From Pteria penguin (lineage: Eukaryota; Mollusca; Bivalvia; Pterioida; Pteriidae), in the NCBI GenBank assembly GCA_035048485.1, contig CM068583.1, forward strand, positions 19,133,341 through 19,197,340: 64,000 bases of DNA, written 5' to 3'. A program made the translations under genes and the position numbers. Shown one piece after another: positions 38,201 to 47,173 of this stretch (within the stretch, counting starts at the first letter, position 1; every line of letters begins with the position of its first letter). The notes under the pieces were generated by a model, which searched no databases, had not been told where the DNA came from, and saw only the letters and a list, made by a program, of their open reading frames with translations.

Positions 38201-41200
38201 TCTGCCTGGTGCGGGGCATACAATTTTGACCATTGCAATGGACCTACCCGAAGCGGTGAGGGATCTTTCACGTGCCATGCATACCACGACACGGGGCTTC
38301 GATTTTTACTGTCTCATCCAAAAGACAGGACACCGGCATGACCAGAGCGGGACTCGAATCCCGGCCTCCCGATCAGGAGGCAAGCACGATACCACTAGGC
38401 CACGCCGGCTTAGTAAAATACGGAAATGCCATGTGTTGCCGGGATGTCAATTAACGCAATACAGAGTTACTTCCAATTTGTGTAGGTATTTGATGTCAAA
38501 ATCATTGTGACCTGATATAATTTCTACGGAGGCGTCATTTTTCAATTTTACATCGGTTTCCATGGAACTGGTTTACGTCACAGTTGTTTTAAGTCAAATG
38601 CTCGTTTAAAGGACAGATAACTCTTCATTGCGAAAAGACCTAATTAGGCACTTAAAGTAATGTACCATGATGGAAATCAGTGATGGCTAAGTGCCCGGGG
38701 AAAAGTAAGTGTCTCCTGTCTTGACTGGGTGTAGCCGCCATCACTGTCCGAAACATTCAGTTTTAAGAAGGTTTTGAAGCTCGAAACAAAATATGTCATC
38801 GACTGATGTTACAAAGCATTCAAGTTGAAATAGAAATGCTCTATAAAATTCTTTGGTGACTTTAATGAATGTTGAATGCATGTTACTGAAACTTGGTATG
38901 AAGAAATTAAACGAGACAATATCTCATTCTATTCATACACTTTGCCTCAAATGGTTTTAACTTAAGGCAAATGCACATAACATATCTTTCAACTTTATTG
39001 ATGATAGATAGCATTGACATACTTCTGTTCCAAGTATATAAATTTTAAATAAATTCATAAATTAGTTATGGGCAGAAGAACATATCTTCATTTTGATAGA
39101 TAAGACATGAATTACAAACGCATCACTTCAAAGTATACATAGAACACTCACTTTTATCAAAAACGTGTTTTCATCTAGCAAACAAAATGATAGGGTATTC
39201 TAAACATTTACATTTCGTTTATGACTTTATCTTTCTGTCGAAGTTTTATGAGACCATAAAATCTTTGTCTGCTTGACCATTTCTTAATTTTAAGATTATA
39301 TGTTATCTATATATACAGATTCCTTGAATGAATTATCTATATAAAAACTATCGAAATGGAAATAAGATTGATATCTTTTGAACACGAAAACTTGATACGT
39401 CTAAAGGTCGCTGGTATAAAAGGTAAAGACAACAAGGAAACATTGTTTGAAACAAGGTTACATAATTTGTTTATACACGACGAATTTGATCCTAGGTTAT
39501 ACTGAAGAGAGAAAGATTTGTTCCCAATTGCGGACCACTTCAAAAAATTGCTTAGGAAATTTTTAAGGATTTTTCATTACCTTTACCTAGATAGAATATG
39601 ACTTCAAACTTCAGTATTCAGAATATAAAATGTTCTGTTGTATTTTGCGATGAAAAATACCTTAATGAATTTAATGATTTCCAATTCAGATTTCCACTAC
39701 TTGTAAAATCTATGGTTGAAAGTGACGAAAATTCCTTAAAAATTACGTAAAACTTTTTGTGAAATGACCTGCTAATCAATGAAGATCCTGTACTTTTTTC
39801 CATAATCACAATGATGTGCCCCTCCCCGACTCGTCGCTAGTTTGACATTCTCAGTCCTTAGAACTTCAAACCAGCAACGAGTTTGGGAGAAGTACATCAT
39901 TTTACTTAATTTCGGGAAGCAAAGGTATTTATCTACGTGTCATTCTTCAAAAGCTGAATGCAGTGGATAAAATGCTCCATGACGAACACCAATACATGAT
40001 AGGCCTACGTGTTCCATGAATGATTTATACTCATCACTACTTACTTATTGGGGACTTCCGTAATGCCAACCAAAACGTCAGTTCTGCAGTAATAGTGAAA
40101 GACTCTATCCCATTAAATCATTCTATTTCAGTATTCATGAAAAAAAAGAAGCCGATGTGGTTCAGTGGATAGGGTGTTTGGCTCGTAACCAGAAGGTTCT
40201 GGATTAGATTCGAATCCCGTCGTGGGCACACCGGTATCCTGTCTTTTGGATGAAACAGTAAAAACCGAGGTATCGTGTCACAGTAGATGTGGCAGATAAT
40301 GGAACTCTCACTGTTTCGGGTGGGTCCGTTGCAAAAGTATATAAATTACTATGCCATGCATCAGACAGATGCCGTCACCATGCACGTAAAGTAATCACGG
40401 AATGACGTAAATAAATAATCAATCAATAATGAAGAAACGAAGAGTAAATTTGAACATTTGTTATTACAAGCTTATTCTCAATAGTTAAAATGGAGAAAGA
40501 TCTTGCTAAGGTTAGGAATTTGTTCGTTTGTGGCGGTAAAAAAAAGTTTATTCGTAAATCCCTGTTAGAAATTTATTTCGAAAAATACATGTATGTACAA
40601 ATCACACTTTGGTATTTATTTCGTGTTAGTATTAATATTGCGAAAAAATAACTCTCCGTTAAGAAAAATAACTTACACAATGACATAAATATAACAGTAT
40701 AAATGTTTAGTTCCTTCTCAAAACTATTGCACACAGCTGTGAATTTACTTGCATTTTATTAGTTCTCTTGAATACCATCAGGAATTTTTCATTTAATTAC
40801 TTGCGGAAAGATGTAAGCTGGTGTGGTCTAGTGGATAAGGTGCTCGGCTCGTGATCGAGAGGTCCCGGGTTCGACTCCCGCCCTGGGTGCACCGGTGTTC
40901 TGTCTTTCGGATGAGACAGTAAAAACCGAGGTCCCGTGTCACGGTAGGCTTGGCACGTAAAAGATCCCTCACTGCTTCGGGTGGGTCCGTTGCAAAGGTC
41001 TAAATTTGTATGCAATGCATCAGGCAGATGCCGTCACCATATACGTGAAATAATCGTGGAGTGACGTAAAACAATAATCAAACAAATCAAACGGAAAGAT
41101 GTACTAAATGTTGTTTGAAATTATTGTAAATGAGGTGCATATAAACGGAACACTTACATTCACTTTTATAGTCCGTGGACACAGCTGTAAATGAGTAACA

Positions 41201-41794
41201 AATAAACGGAACACTTACATTCACTTTTATAGTCCGTGGACACAGCTGTAAATGAGTAACAAATAAACGGAACACTTACATTCAATTTTATAGTCCGTGG
41301 ACACAGCTGTAAATGAGTAACAAATAAACGGAACACTTACATTCACTTTTATAGTCTGTGGACACAGCTGTAAATGAGTAACAAATAAACGGAACACTTA
41401 CATTCACTTTTATAGTCCGTGGACACAGCTGTAAATGAGTAACAAATAAACGGAACACTTACATTCACTTTTATAGTCCGTGGACACAGCTGTAAATGAG
41501 TAACAAATAAACGGAACACTTACATTCACTTTTATAGTCTGTGGACACAGCTGTAAATGAGTAACATATAAACGGAACACTTACATTCACATTTATAGTC
41601 CGTGGGCACTACTGTTCGAACACCATCATTACTCCAGTTAATGTTTTCATAGCACGTGATATTGGGAGGTCCCTTGTACCGCTGGGCGAATTCTTTACAT
41701 GCTATCTGGACATTGGTACCCACTGAAGTATTGTAGCTGGATAGTAACAAACGTGAATCATTCTCTTGTGCAATCAGAGGGCATGTGTAGTTAG
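32221..41794 (-). CDS. Type I membrane protein with sushi/CCP domain and tyrosine-rich cytoplasmic tail (5' end incomplete)
   Basis: Five exons on the minus strand join in phase: 41794-41585 (CCP, phase 1-1), 37952-37823 (TM, ends in phase 2), 34799-34524 (tail), 34236-34099 (tail), 32284-32221 (tail end, TGA). Together with one base from an upstream exon they make 273 codons. The order is one CCP module, a short juxtamembrane stretch, one transmembrane helix, and a ~160-residue basic, Tyr-rich tail. The architecture suggests an adhesion or immune-type receptor; the ligand is unknown. The signal peptide exon was not found; it should lie between 41.8 and 46.3 kb and be phase 1-1. An alternative last exon (37192-36679) and a tandem microexon array (41137-41584) could diversify the product. 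All splice junctions are predicted, not observed. Confidence 0.75.
32285..34098 (-). other. Receptor intron before the last exon
   Basis: Unique AT-rich sequence; a (GA)n/(GACA)n microsatellite at 34001-34054 and a CT/CC-rich patch at 33721-33740. No exon was supported. Confidence 0.4.
34001..34054 (+). repeat. GA/GACA microsatellite
   Basis: AAGAGAGAGAGACAGACAGA continuing as GACA, GGCA and GAGA units, next to receptor tail exon 2. Confidence 0.8.
34099..34236 (-). CDS. Cytoplasmic tail exon 2 of the receptor
   Basis: 138 nt from TTTTCTCAG to AAATG|GTGCGT; reads RRRDNADYSDYDSYMGRKEQ..., YVNSADRLLHPVTNRENYKW. The donor is weaker than the others. If read through, the frame runs into the GA/GACA microsatellite at 34001-34054 and encodes Leu/Ser/Cys-rich sequence; splicing to 32284 gives a more plausible end. 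Confidence 0.65.
34524..34799 (-). CDS. Cytoplasmic tail exon 1 of the receptor
   Basis: 276 nt between CCACTAG and GATAG|GTGAGT. It reads KARRDSNYKNLDTSSYGQRE..., with repeated Tyr sites: SNYKNL (fits ITIM S-x-Y-x-x-L), PYSNRI, VYATRI, MYENRI, EPPYGN. The 65-codon ATG frame overlapping this region (34555-34752) is a different, wrong frame. Confidence 0.75.
34800..36520. other. Receptor intron, no feature seen
   Basis: AT-rich sequence with a C-rich, CT-rich patch at about 35400-35530. No exon with matching phase. Confidence 0.4.
36525..36530 (-). other. Polyadenylation signal for the alternative tail exon
   Basis: AATAAA on the minus strand about 150 bases beyond the stop at 36679-36681, consistent with a real 3' end inside what is otherwise an intron. 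Confidence 0.4.
36679..37192 (-). CDS. Candidate alternative last exon of the receptor
   Basis: A 169-codon frame, long for this AT-rich DNA, ends at TAA after ...DTISTISAFLR. With the acceptor ACATGTAG at 37193 the exon begins with one base, exactly the phase left by the TM exon (AG+T, Ser). It has a strongly basic start (RQNRKKTRSGCKHRNKRTKG), then a mixed part (HEFEPPTLGSSFSYIYLPSD, FKYSRLESLPLEISQ). The polypyrimidine tract is weak. An AATAAA (minus strand, 36525-36530) follows about 150 bases on. It could instead be a separate single-exon gene. Confidence 0.5.
37823..37952 (-). CDS. Transmembrane exon of the receptor
   Basis: 130 nt. After ATTTTCAG it completes a codon (T+GG, Trp) and reads TGVLNTYEKIVLGVAAGAAS..., FFIICLVSIVCLGCLSIRNAKS, then AG|GTAACT. 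One hydrophobic helix of about 24 residues with GxxxG-like small residues and three Cys, followed by basic stop-transfer residues. Phase matches both the CCP exon and the two alternative tails. Confidence 0.8.
38134..38411 (-). mobile_element. Full-length tRNA-derived SINE with 12-bp target duplication
   Basis: On the minus strand: AAGCCGGCGTGGCCTAGTGG (A box), GGGATTCGAGTCCC (B box), then the body shared by all copies (CCGGTGTCCTGTCTTTTGGA, TGAAAGATCCCTCACC, TATACGTGAAATATTCGTGG) and an (AATC)n tail. AGTAAAATACGG flanks both sides (38122-38133 and 38412-38423). The open frames on either strand are non-genic. Confidence 0.9.
38424..40149. other. Receptor intron, one dispersed repeat
   Basis: 38640-38760 (GTGCCCGGGGAAAAGTAAGTG, GTCTCCTGTC) is loosely like the ends of the 4015-4200 and 8228-8390 repeats. 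Otherwise I see no feature. Confidence 0.35.
40150..40430 (+). mobile_element. SINE copy, diverged
   Basis: Head GCCGATGTGGTTCAGTGGAT, B-box region ATTCGAATCCCG, body (TCCTGTCTTTTGGATGAAAC, GGGTGGGTCCGTTGC) and (AATC)n-like tail. It matches the complete copies with more substitutions. Target duplication is unclear. Confidence 0.8.
40816..41091 (+). mobile_element. SINE copy, well preserved, with 12-bp target duplication
   Basis: AGCTGGTGTGGTCTAGTGGA (A box), GGTTCGACTCCC (B box), body TGTTCTGTCTTTCGGATGAG and tail AATAATCAAACAAATCAA. CGGAAAGATGTA flanks it on both sides (40804-40815, 41092-41103). It lies in the receptor intron, about 40 bases from the microexon array. Confidence 0.9.
41137..41584 (-). 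repeat. 61-bp tandem array of exon-end copies, each with a 27-nt microexon candidate
   Basis: Seven nearly identical 61-bp units start just past the CCP exon donor. On the minus strand each unit reads CTCATTTACAG | CTGTGTCCACGGACTATAAA AGTGAAT | GTAAGT. The 27-nt pieces (plus coordinates 41158-41184 and every 61 bases up to 41524-41550) are homologous to the last bases of the CCP exon. Each is phase 1-1, so inclusion adds nine residues (SVSTDYKSE) without shifting frame; the Cys codon TGT of the parent has become AGT. One unit has ATT instead of AGT, and two have ACA for ACG. A diverged partial unit lies at the left edge. Confidence 0.85.
41585..41794 (-). CDS. CCP (sushi) exon of the receptor
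   Basis: 210 nt, after acceptor TTTTTTCCAG and before donor GAAT|GTAAGT. It reads NYTCPLIAQENDSRL..., VGTNVQIACKEFAQRYKGPP, NITCYENINWSNDG, TDYKCE. Four cysteines with the CCP order C-P...G...C...Y...G.P..I.C....W....C; the Trp lies between the third and fourth Cys as expected. Three N-x-S/T glycosylation sites are visible (NYT, NIT, NWS). The last codons (ACGGACTATAAATGTGAAT) are the part duplicated in the adjacent array. Confidence 0.8.
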
Positions 41795-41829
41795 CTGGAA
41801 AAAATTCATTTACATTTAAGAACTGCAAA

Positions 41830-43203
41830 TGATGTATATTTATCTCTTTTAAAGGATTGAATTTCAGTCCATTTTATTGGCCCATTAATGATGAAAAATA
41901 AACCTTCTGATTCTGAATATTATAAAATTTGTGTGTTTTTTTTTTCAATCCATTTCATAGATGCAAATACTACTACGGGATGTTATAATGTGATATAAAA
42001 AGATATAGTTTTGCATTTAATAATTTCATCAGTTTGTCATTTTACCCTCTTAACGGTCAGTTCAATAAGATGAGTTGCCTGCCCTTGATAAGAACTCTTT
42101 TACTTATCACAGTGAGGTATAAAGGTGACTGTTGTTTAACTTACCATATCCCACCTTGGTCATTTGGCCATACAAATAAGAAAAAATATATTGATTTGTC
42201 CAACTTTTATATTACTTCACCTCCACTTCCGCAGACTACCTTAATGAGCAAGGGCAGACAATTCAATTTACTATATACCTATCAGACACGGCGAACCTAC
42301 CAAACGTGTAATATACAATAAATAAAACTTGCTAACCTTATACAGTATACATATAAAGTAAATTTAAACTCTAAAAAACTGATAATATATTTATTGATCA
42401 AAGGAATTTAGAATATACACACATCAATCGCTTCGTCAATCAATTTACCATTAAACCTTGTCAATCAGATTTTATTGCAAAATTCGACATATAAATTTAA
42501 TTATCAGTAAATCAATGACACAGAGTTATACTACAGGTCATGTTCATAGGCGAAATAGAAAACAGATGACTGGAAACTTCAGATTCAATAAAATAAATGA
42601 AATCAAAGATGCTCTCAGACATAAATTACCAAGTATGATACAGTTTGTCATTTTTATGCCATACAGCATTTCTTTATCATTTCTAATTCATATGACTACT
42701 TATGAAAATTGACAACAACCACAGTAGGAAAAAGTATTTACTATTTAGAAAAATCAGCAAAATCTACATTTATTACCTCTTTTTCAATTGATAAAACATC
42801 TATTCAAATACTTTTAAATCTAGTTTTATAGACAACGACGTCACTGTCTTTGATCATGTTTCAGTCATGTTGTAAAAAGGTCAAGATTGGAGGTCGAAAT
42901 AAAAACATCATAGGCAAAGACTCCATTTCTTTGAGCCGACTAAAATTTTCTCTTCGTGTATGTCGTTCCTTTAAATTTGATTTAAATTCATCTAATAATT
43001 TTGAAGAAGGTACTCAAGAACAGCTGATAAAATTTGCAAACGGTTCACTAATTCATCAGTTAAGAGGCCGGCTTGGTGTAATCAAGCGCTTCACTTACGG
43101 TACAAGCGATCCCGGTTCGATTCATGCATTATGCCTTTATGTTTAAGCAGGTGAAAACAGAGATATAAGCTCTCAGAGTTAATACTAAGGTCGCCTTTTG
43201 CTG
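41830..43203. other. Receptor 5' region, no exon identified
   Basis: No minus-strand signal-peptide exon could be supported. The + strand open frame at 42850-43146 has a CCKKVKIGG... start and no known family; its 3' part (43063-43120, GGCCGGCTTGGTGTAATC) is a SINE-like tRNA head, so I do not call it a gene. Confidence 0.3.
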
Positions 43204-43211
43204 TGCAAGAG

Positions 43212-43497
43212 CACAGGTCCCTGCAAATAAGATAATTGTAACCCCCCCCCCCCCCCACCACCACCACTTTTTCCCTCTGACTCTCTCTCTCGACTCGTGA
43301 GATAATTGTAATCCCCCCCCCCCTTTTTTTTCCCTCTGATTCTCTCTCTCTCTCGACTTGTGAGATAATTGTAACCCCCCCCCCTTTTTTTTCCCTCTGA
43401 CTCTTTCTCTCGACTCGTGAAATCGAGAGAGAGAGAGAGAGTTAGAGGGAAAAAGGGGGGTGGTGGTTTACAATTATCTTATTTGCAGGGACCTGTG
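43212..43497. mobile_element. 286-bp hAT-like MITE with perfect 8-bp target duplication
   Basis: The left end CACAGGTCCCTGCAAATAAG continues for about 30 bases and is the inverse complement of the right end (43467-43497). TGCAAGAG flanks both sides (43204-43211, 43498-43505). CA...TG ends with 8-bp duplications are a hAT hallmark. The interior holds about three tandem ~68-bp units (poly-C, CCCTCTGACTCTCTCTC, GACTCGTGAGATAATTG) and one inverted unit, so nearly the whole element can fold into a hairpin. Confidence 0.85.
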
Positions 43498-43505
43498 TGC
43501 AAGAG

Positions 43506-45168
43506 GTCAGATTTGTGAAGGCATGTTTTTGTTCTATTACACGAGAATAGTGTCAAAATATTTATAAAGAAAACAAAAGATAACACTGTACATCAAAAAG
43601 GAAATGGCATGCAATACATAGACCAGTACAGAATGACTATACTTAGACAATAATGAAATTTTTTCCTCTTGTATATCGTCCACAAACGTCGGCTAGCTCC
43701 GTATGTAGGTATAGTAACGATATTAGTGACGAAAATATGCTGGTTAAATTGTAATTCCGAGACCAACATCTGAAATTGATAGGTGTTTGTTTCATTTGTA
43801 AATGGCAACGCGTGTATTTTAATTTCATTTTGATAAATTCATAGGAGTAAAAAGTATAAATATATAAAGTCATTTTGTTTGGTTGAATTTTTCTTTCTTT
43901 TTTGTCTATTCTTCTCTTTCTTTAAGTGTATATATGGGTTAGCCTGCTATAACGGACTGGGTTTTACAGCCAATGATCAGAACTTTGACAGAGTCGTCAT
44001 AAATCTAGGGTCCAAATGTCGCCATCTGCCGTGCTGCCTCGCTGTAGAGTGCAATTGGTCCTAAGCATGTTGATTTAAATATAGATATCGACAGCAACTT
44101 ACACATAAGGGACGGGTCAGCAATTTTGAAAAAGATGGACCCGCCCATTTACGATAAACTGTAGCCAAGGAAAGGGTTTCTACCTTTTAGAAATAGTAAA
44201 TTTAAACCTAGCGTTGGGATGGTTTAAAATCTTCCTGCGGAAAGGAAGTTGCAACCCTAGGGGCCCACCAATGCATTATGAAAACACGTTCGCCCCGCAC
44301 CAAACAACCATGTGTTAAAATCCACAACCGGGCATCAAAATTGCATGCAAGACTTACTAGCAAATCATTACGTTTATGCATATGTAAAGTCCCTTATACA
44401 AAATTCCACTTCATTAATTTATCCTCAATAATGAAAAAAAACCCTTGAATATACAAATTGAAACTAAATTTGGAATTATCAAGGATGACGCTCAGAATTA
44501 TTTTTAACCCCGACAATAAGATGTCAGATAAGACCCTCGGATCCTAATGTCGGGAAGACTGAATTATATTATAGTATACAACATAATAAAAAAAAACAAT
44601 ATCAGCTTTCGACCAAGCAGAAAGCCTCTTTTTCCTTTCCTTATCTCTTTTAACCTCTTTTTATATGTTTAGTCGCGCATTTAAGAATCACGGATGATAT
44701 TACTTCAGTTAAAAAAGGAAAATATATATTTACATTACAAATAAGGCATAAATGATCAATTGTGATGCATGCCAGCTATCTGTTTAGCTATGATGAATGA
44801 GGTTACGAGGAATGTTCATTCAGATGTAGTCAAACAATACTCTTAATTATATCAAGGTATGAAATTCTAAAGATCACAATGCTCAGCAAATATATGACAT
44901 TTTGAGAGAAGATATTTGAAACTTTGCATTGTGGAAATGGCAGATTTTATGAAGATATGTGCCTGTCTTGAATTATAATTACAAGTTATCAGTAAACATT
45001 TTGAATGACAATGAAAATACACAAAAGCGACGGCGAAATAAATTTTCACCGGCGATGTGTTTAAATTGCAATGTATTTATATCAAAACTAGAGAAATAGC
45101 TCAGCCTAAAACGAGTGTCGGTACTGCAATCTATGACAATATAAACCTGATCAAAACAAAACTCCAGC

Positions 45169-45199
<31 letters not shown>

Positions 45200-46300
45200 A
45201 ACAAAAACAAACAAGAGACCAAAACAAAACAAACAAACCCCCCCAAAAAAGACACATTTGATTCAGGTCGTGGCGTGCTCGGTTAGTGACTTTAAAGTCC
45301 CAGGTCTGTGTCCCACCGGCGACTCATCAGTGTTCAGTCTCGGATGATAAAAAAAACCCCGAGGTCCCGTATAACGGAAGGCGTTGGAACTTAAAAGATC
45401 CCTCATATTGTATCTCTTGGAACAGTAAAGTAAAAAGGTCACTGTGGTTATCACTTTGTAAATCTTTCTCCAAACGGGGTTTCCCTTAATTTCTTGCTAT
45501 CAACCTTACATCAATCAAATACATAAACAAACTAGTGTATACCTGAACATGTTCCCGCACGAGTAGTAGACAGGGAAACCCCACCACTTCATCAAGAATA
45601 TATTTTTTATGATATTTTTTTCTTTATAAAATATCTTGAAGGTATTTTTTTTTAAATTCATTTATTCAGTAAAGGACGTCTTTGCCCTCCCCTTTCCATC
45701 TCGCCTAAAACAGCTACATATGGTTCTATAATCTAAATTCTTTCCCAACCATGTCACTAATATAACAAGATCAAATCAAGATATCGATAGATCGATGAAG
45801 TGATGTTGCGCAACTTAATTGCCAATACATGTATCTGGCAAGGTCCATTTAGACGATAATTCGATTTGTCATGCGGCAATTATTTCTACATTCAGGTACA
45901 TATTGATTATTCAGACACACTCATAGTGTTATAGAAAATCCATGTTATACATGTGCGTACATTGTATACATATTAAACAAATGTATACAAATACTAGATC
46001 TCCAGCATAAATTAGATATACAGGTAATTGCAATTACTCCGTCATTAGCTTGGTGAAAAATGAAATCAAAATGCGGCCACTCATAATGAATATTTGGTGA
46101 TAACTTCAATCCTAATAACCGAGGTAGCAACGCACGATCTAATTACCTATACATTGCGTATGCACGGAATTCACGTGTAAAATCTTAATACTTTAATAAC
46201 TAACGTGCCACTTCATGTATGGAAATCAACGACGCGGAAACATCTATACTACTGATAATATACAGTTATTCTAAATAAATAAATGTAAATATAGGTATTA
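43506..46300. other. No gene supported; SINE-like fragment and poly-C tract
   Basis: 45170-45189 is a poly-C run followed by A-rich sequence. 45266-45440 is an eroded SINE (GAGGTCCCGTATAACGGAAG, TTAAAAGATCCCTCA). A Cys-rich open stretch near 43930-44064 has no matching splice phase. Confidence 0.4.
45266..45440 (+). repeat. Eroded SINE fragment
   Basis: The head CGTGGCGTGCTCGGTTAGTG, a GTGTTCAGTCTCGGATGA body and AAAAGATCCCTCA correspond in order to the 40816-41091 SINE, with many changes and a missing 3' end. Confidence 0.6.
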
Positions 46301-46308
46301 ATACTTAC

Positions 46309-46420
46309 CCATTTCGGTGTTTCTCTTGAGATACGGTGCTGTATTCTAATTAGGAATACTATTGGGAAATGTTGGCGTCCAATGCTTCGGCACTCACCCA
46401 CAGGTAAACATCGTTACAGT
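46309..46420 (-). CDS. Candidate first exon of the receptor (ATG G|GTAAGT)
   Basis: On the minus strand CACCGAAATGG runs into a consensus donor GTAAGT. The ATG has purine at -3 and G at +4, and the phase (1) fits a phase 1-1 signal exon or the CCP exon itself. Direct joining to the CCP exon would give no signal peptide, so another exon is expected. The 5' limit is not known. Confidence 0.3.
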
Positions 46421-46962
46421 GAGGTCGTGCCTAGCTGGCTAACAACGAACGTATAAGTGTACATTCCCAACACGGTATGCATGGATGAAAGTGAAACAGT
46501 TAGCTTTCTGTTATCAGCGACCTGTTCTCTTTATTACATTCAAATGTTATTGAAACAGGTGTAGAAGGACAAGGACTAACCTCCCCCCCCCCTTTTCCTT
46601 CCCTCCACCACGTTCCCTATTACAATAAGCAATAAAATCACAGGTTTCATTTTTTCCCTTCACCTGTTCTGTTTAACATGCAATGTCTATACACTTATAA
46701 TTATGTATATATACAAGTGTATATTTTGTCAATTCACAATGTACAAAGTGTCAACCGTTACATTTAAGAATATATTGAAATACGAAAAATGGAGATTGAA
46801 AAGATACTAATATTACATGAATGAGTAATTTGAACTCAAGCCATTTCTATCCGTGGTATGCTAATCCGAGATATACTTAGCATATGAGAATGCTTTACAT
46901 AAACTGCGTGTTGTATCTGATATAGGTATTAGTTAATTTGATATATTGGTATATTTCATATC

Positions 46963-47173
46963 GGGTCTTTTCATTATACAGAGTTATTTCCCATCTGGGT
47001 TGGTATCTGACGTCATGCTATTATGACATAAAGAAATTCTATAGAAACCGATGTAAAATTACTGGTAATGAAGCGATAAAATGGAGACTTCTATAGAGAT
47101 TCTATGATGTTACAATGGTATGACGTCAGACACCTGCTAAAAGGGGAAATAAATCTGTATTATGAAAAGACCC
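46963..47173. mobile_element. 211-bp MITE with long terminal inverted repeats
   Basis: The left arm GGGTCTTTTCATTATACAGA GTTATTTCCC pairs with the right arm GGGAAATAAATCTGTATTAT GAAAAGACCC (rev. comp.). Inner blocks TCTGACGTCAT and ATGACGTCAGA also pair, as do CTATAGA copies near the centre. No coding capacity. ATAT flanks both sides, possibly the target site. Confidence 0.75.

Noticed and set aside
40816..40890. tRNA gene (A and B box present)
   Set aside because: The sequence continues into the SINE body, has no acceptor-stem partner, and is flanked by a 12-bp target duplication.
42458..43146. Two plus-strand frames, basic and Cys-containing
   Set aside because: No splice pairing or family match, and the end of the second overlaps a SINE-like head.
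43930..44064. Cys-rich stretch GLACYNGLGFTANDQ...
   Set aside because: It has only a weak acceptor, no matching neighbour exon and no recognisable family.
44979..45257. 92-codon frame with poly-Gly
   Set aside because: It is the translation of a poly-C/A tract.
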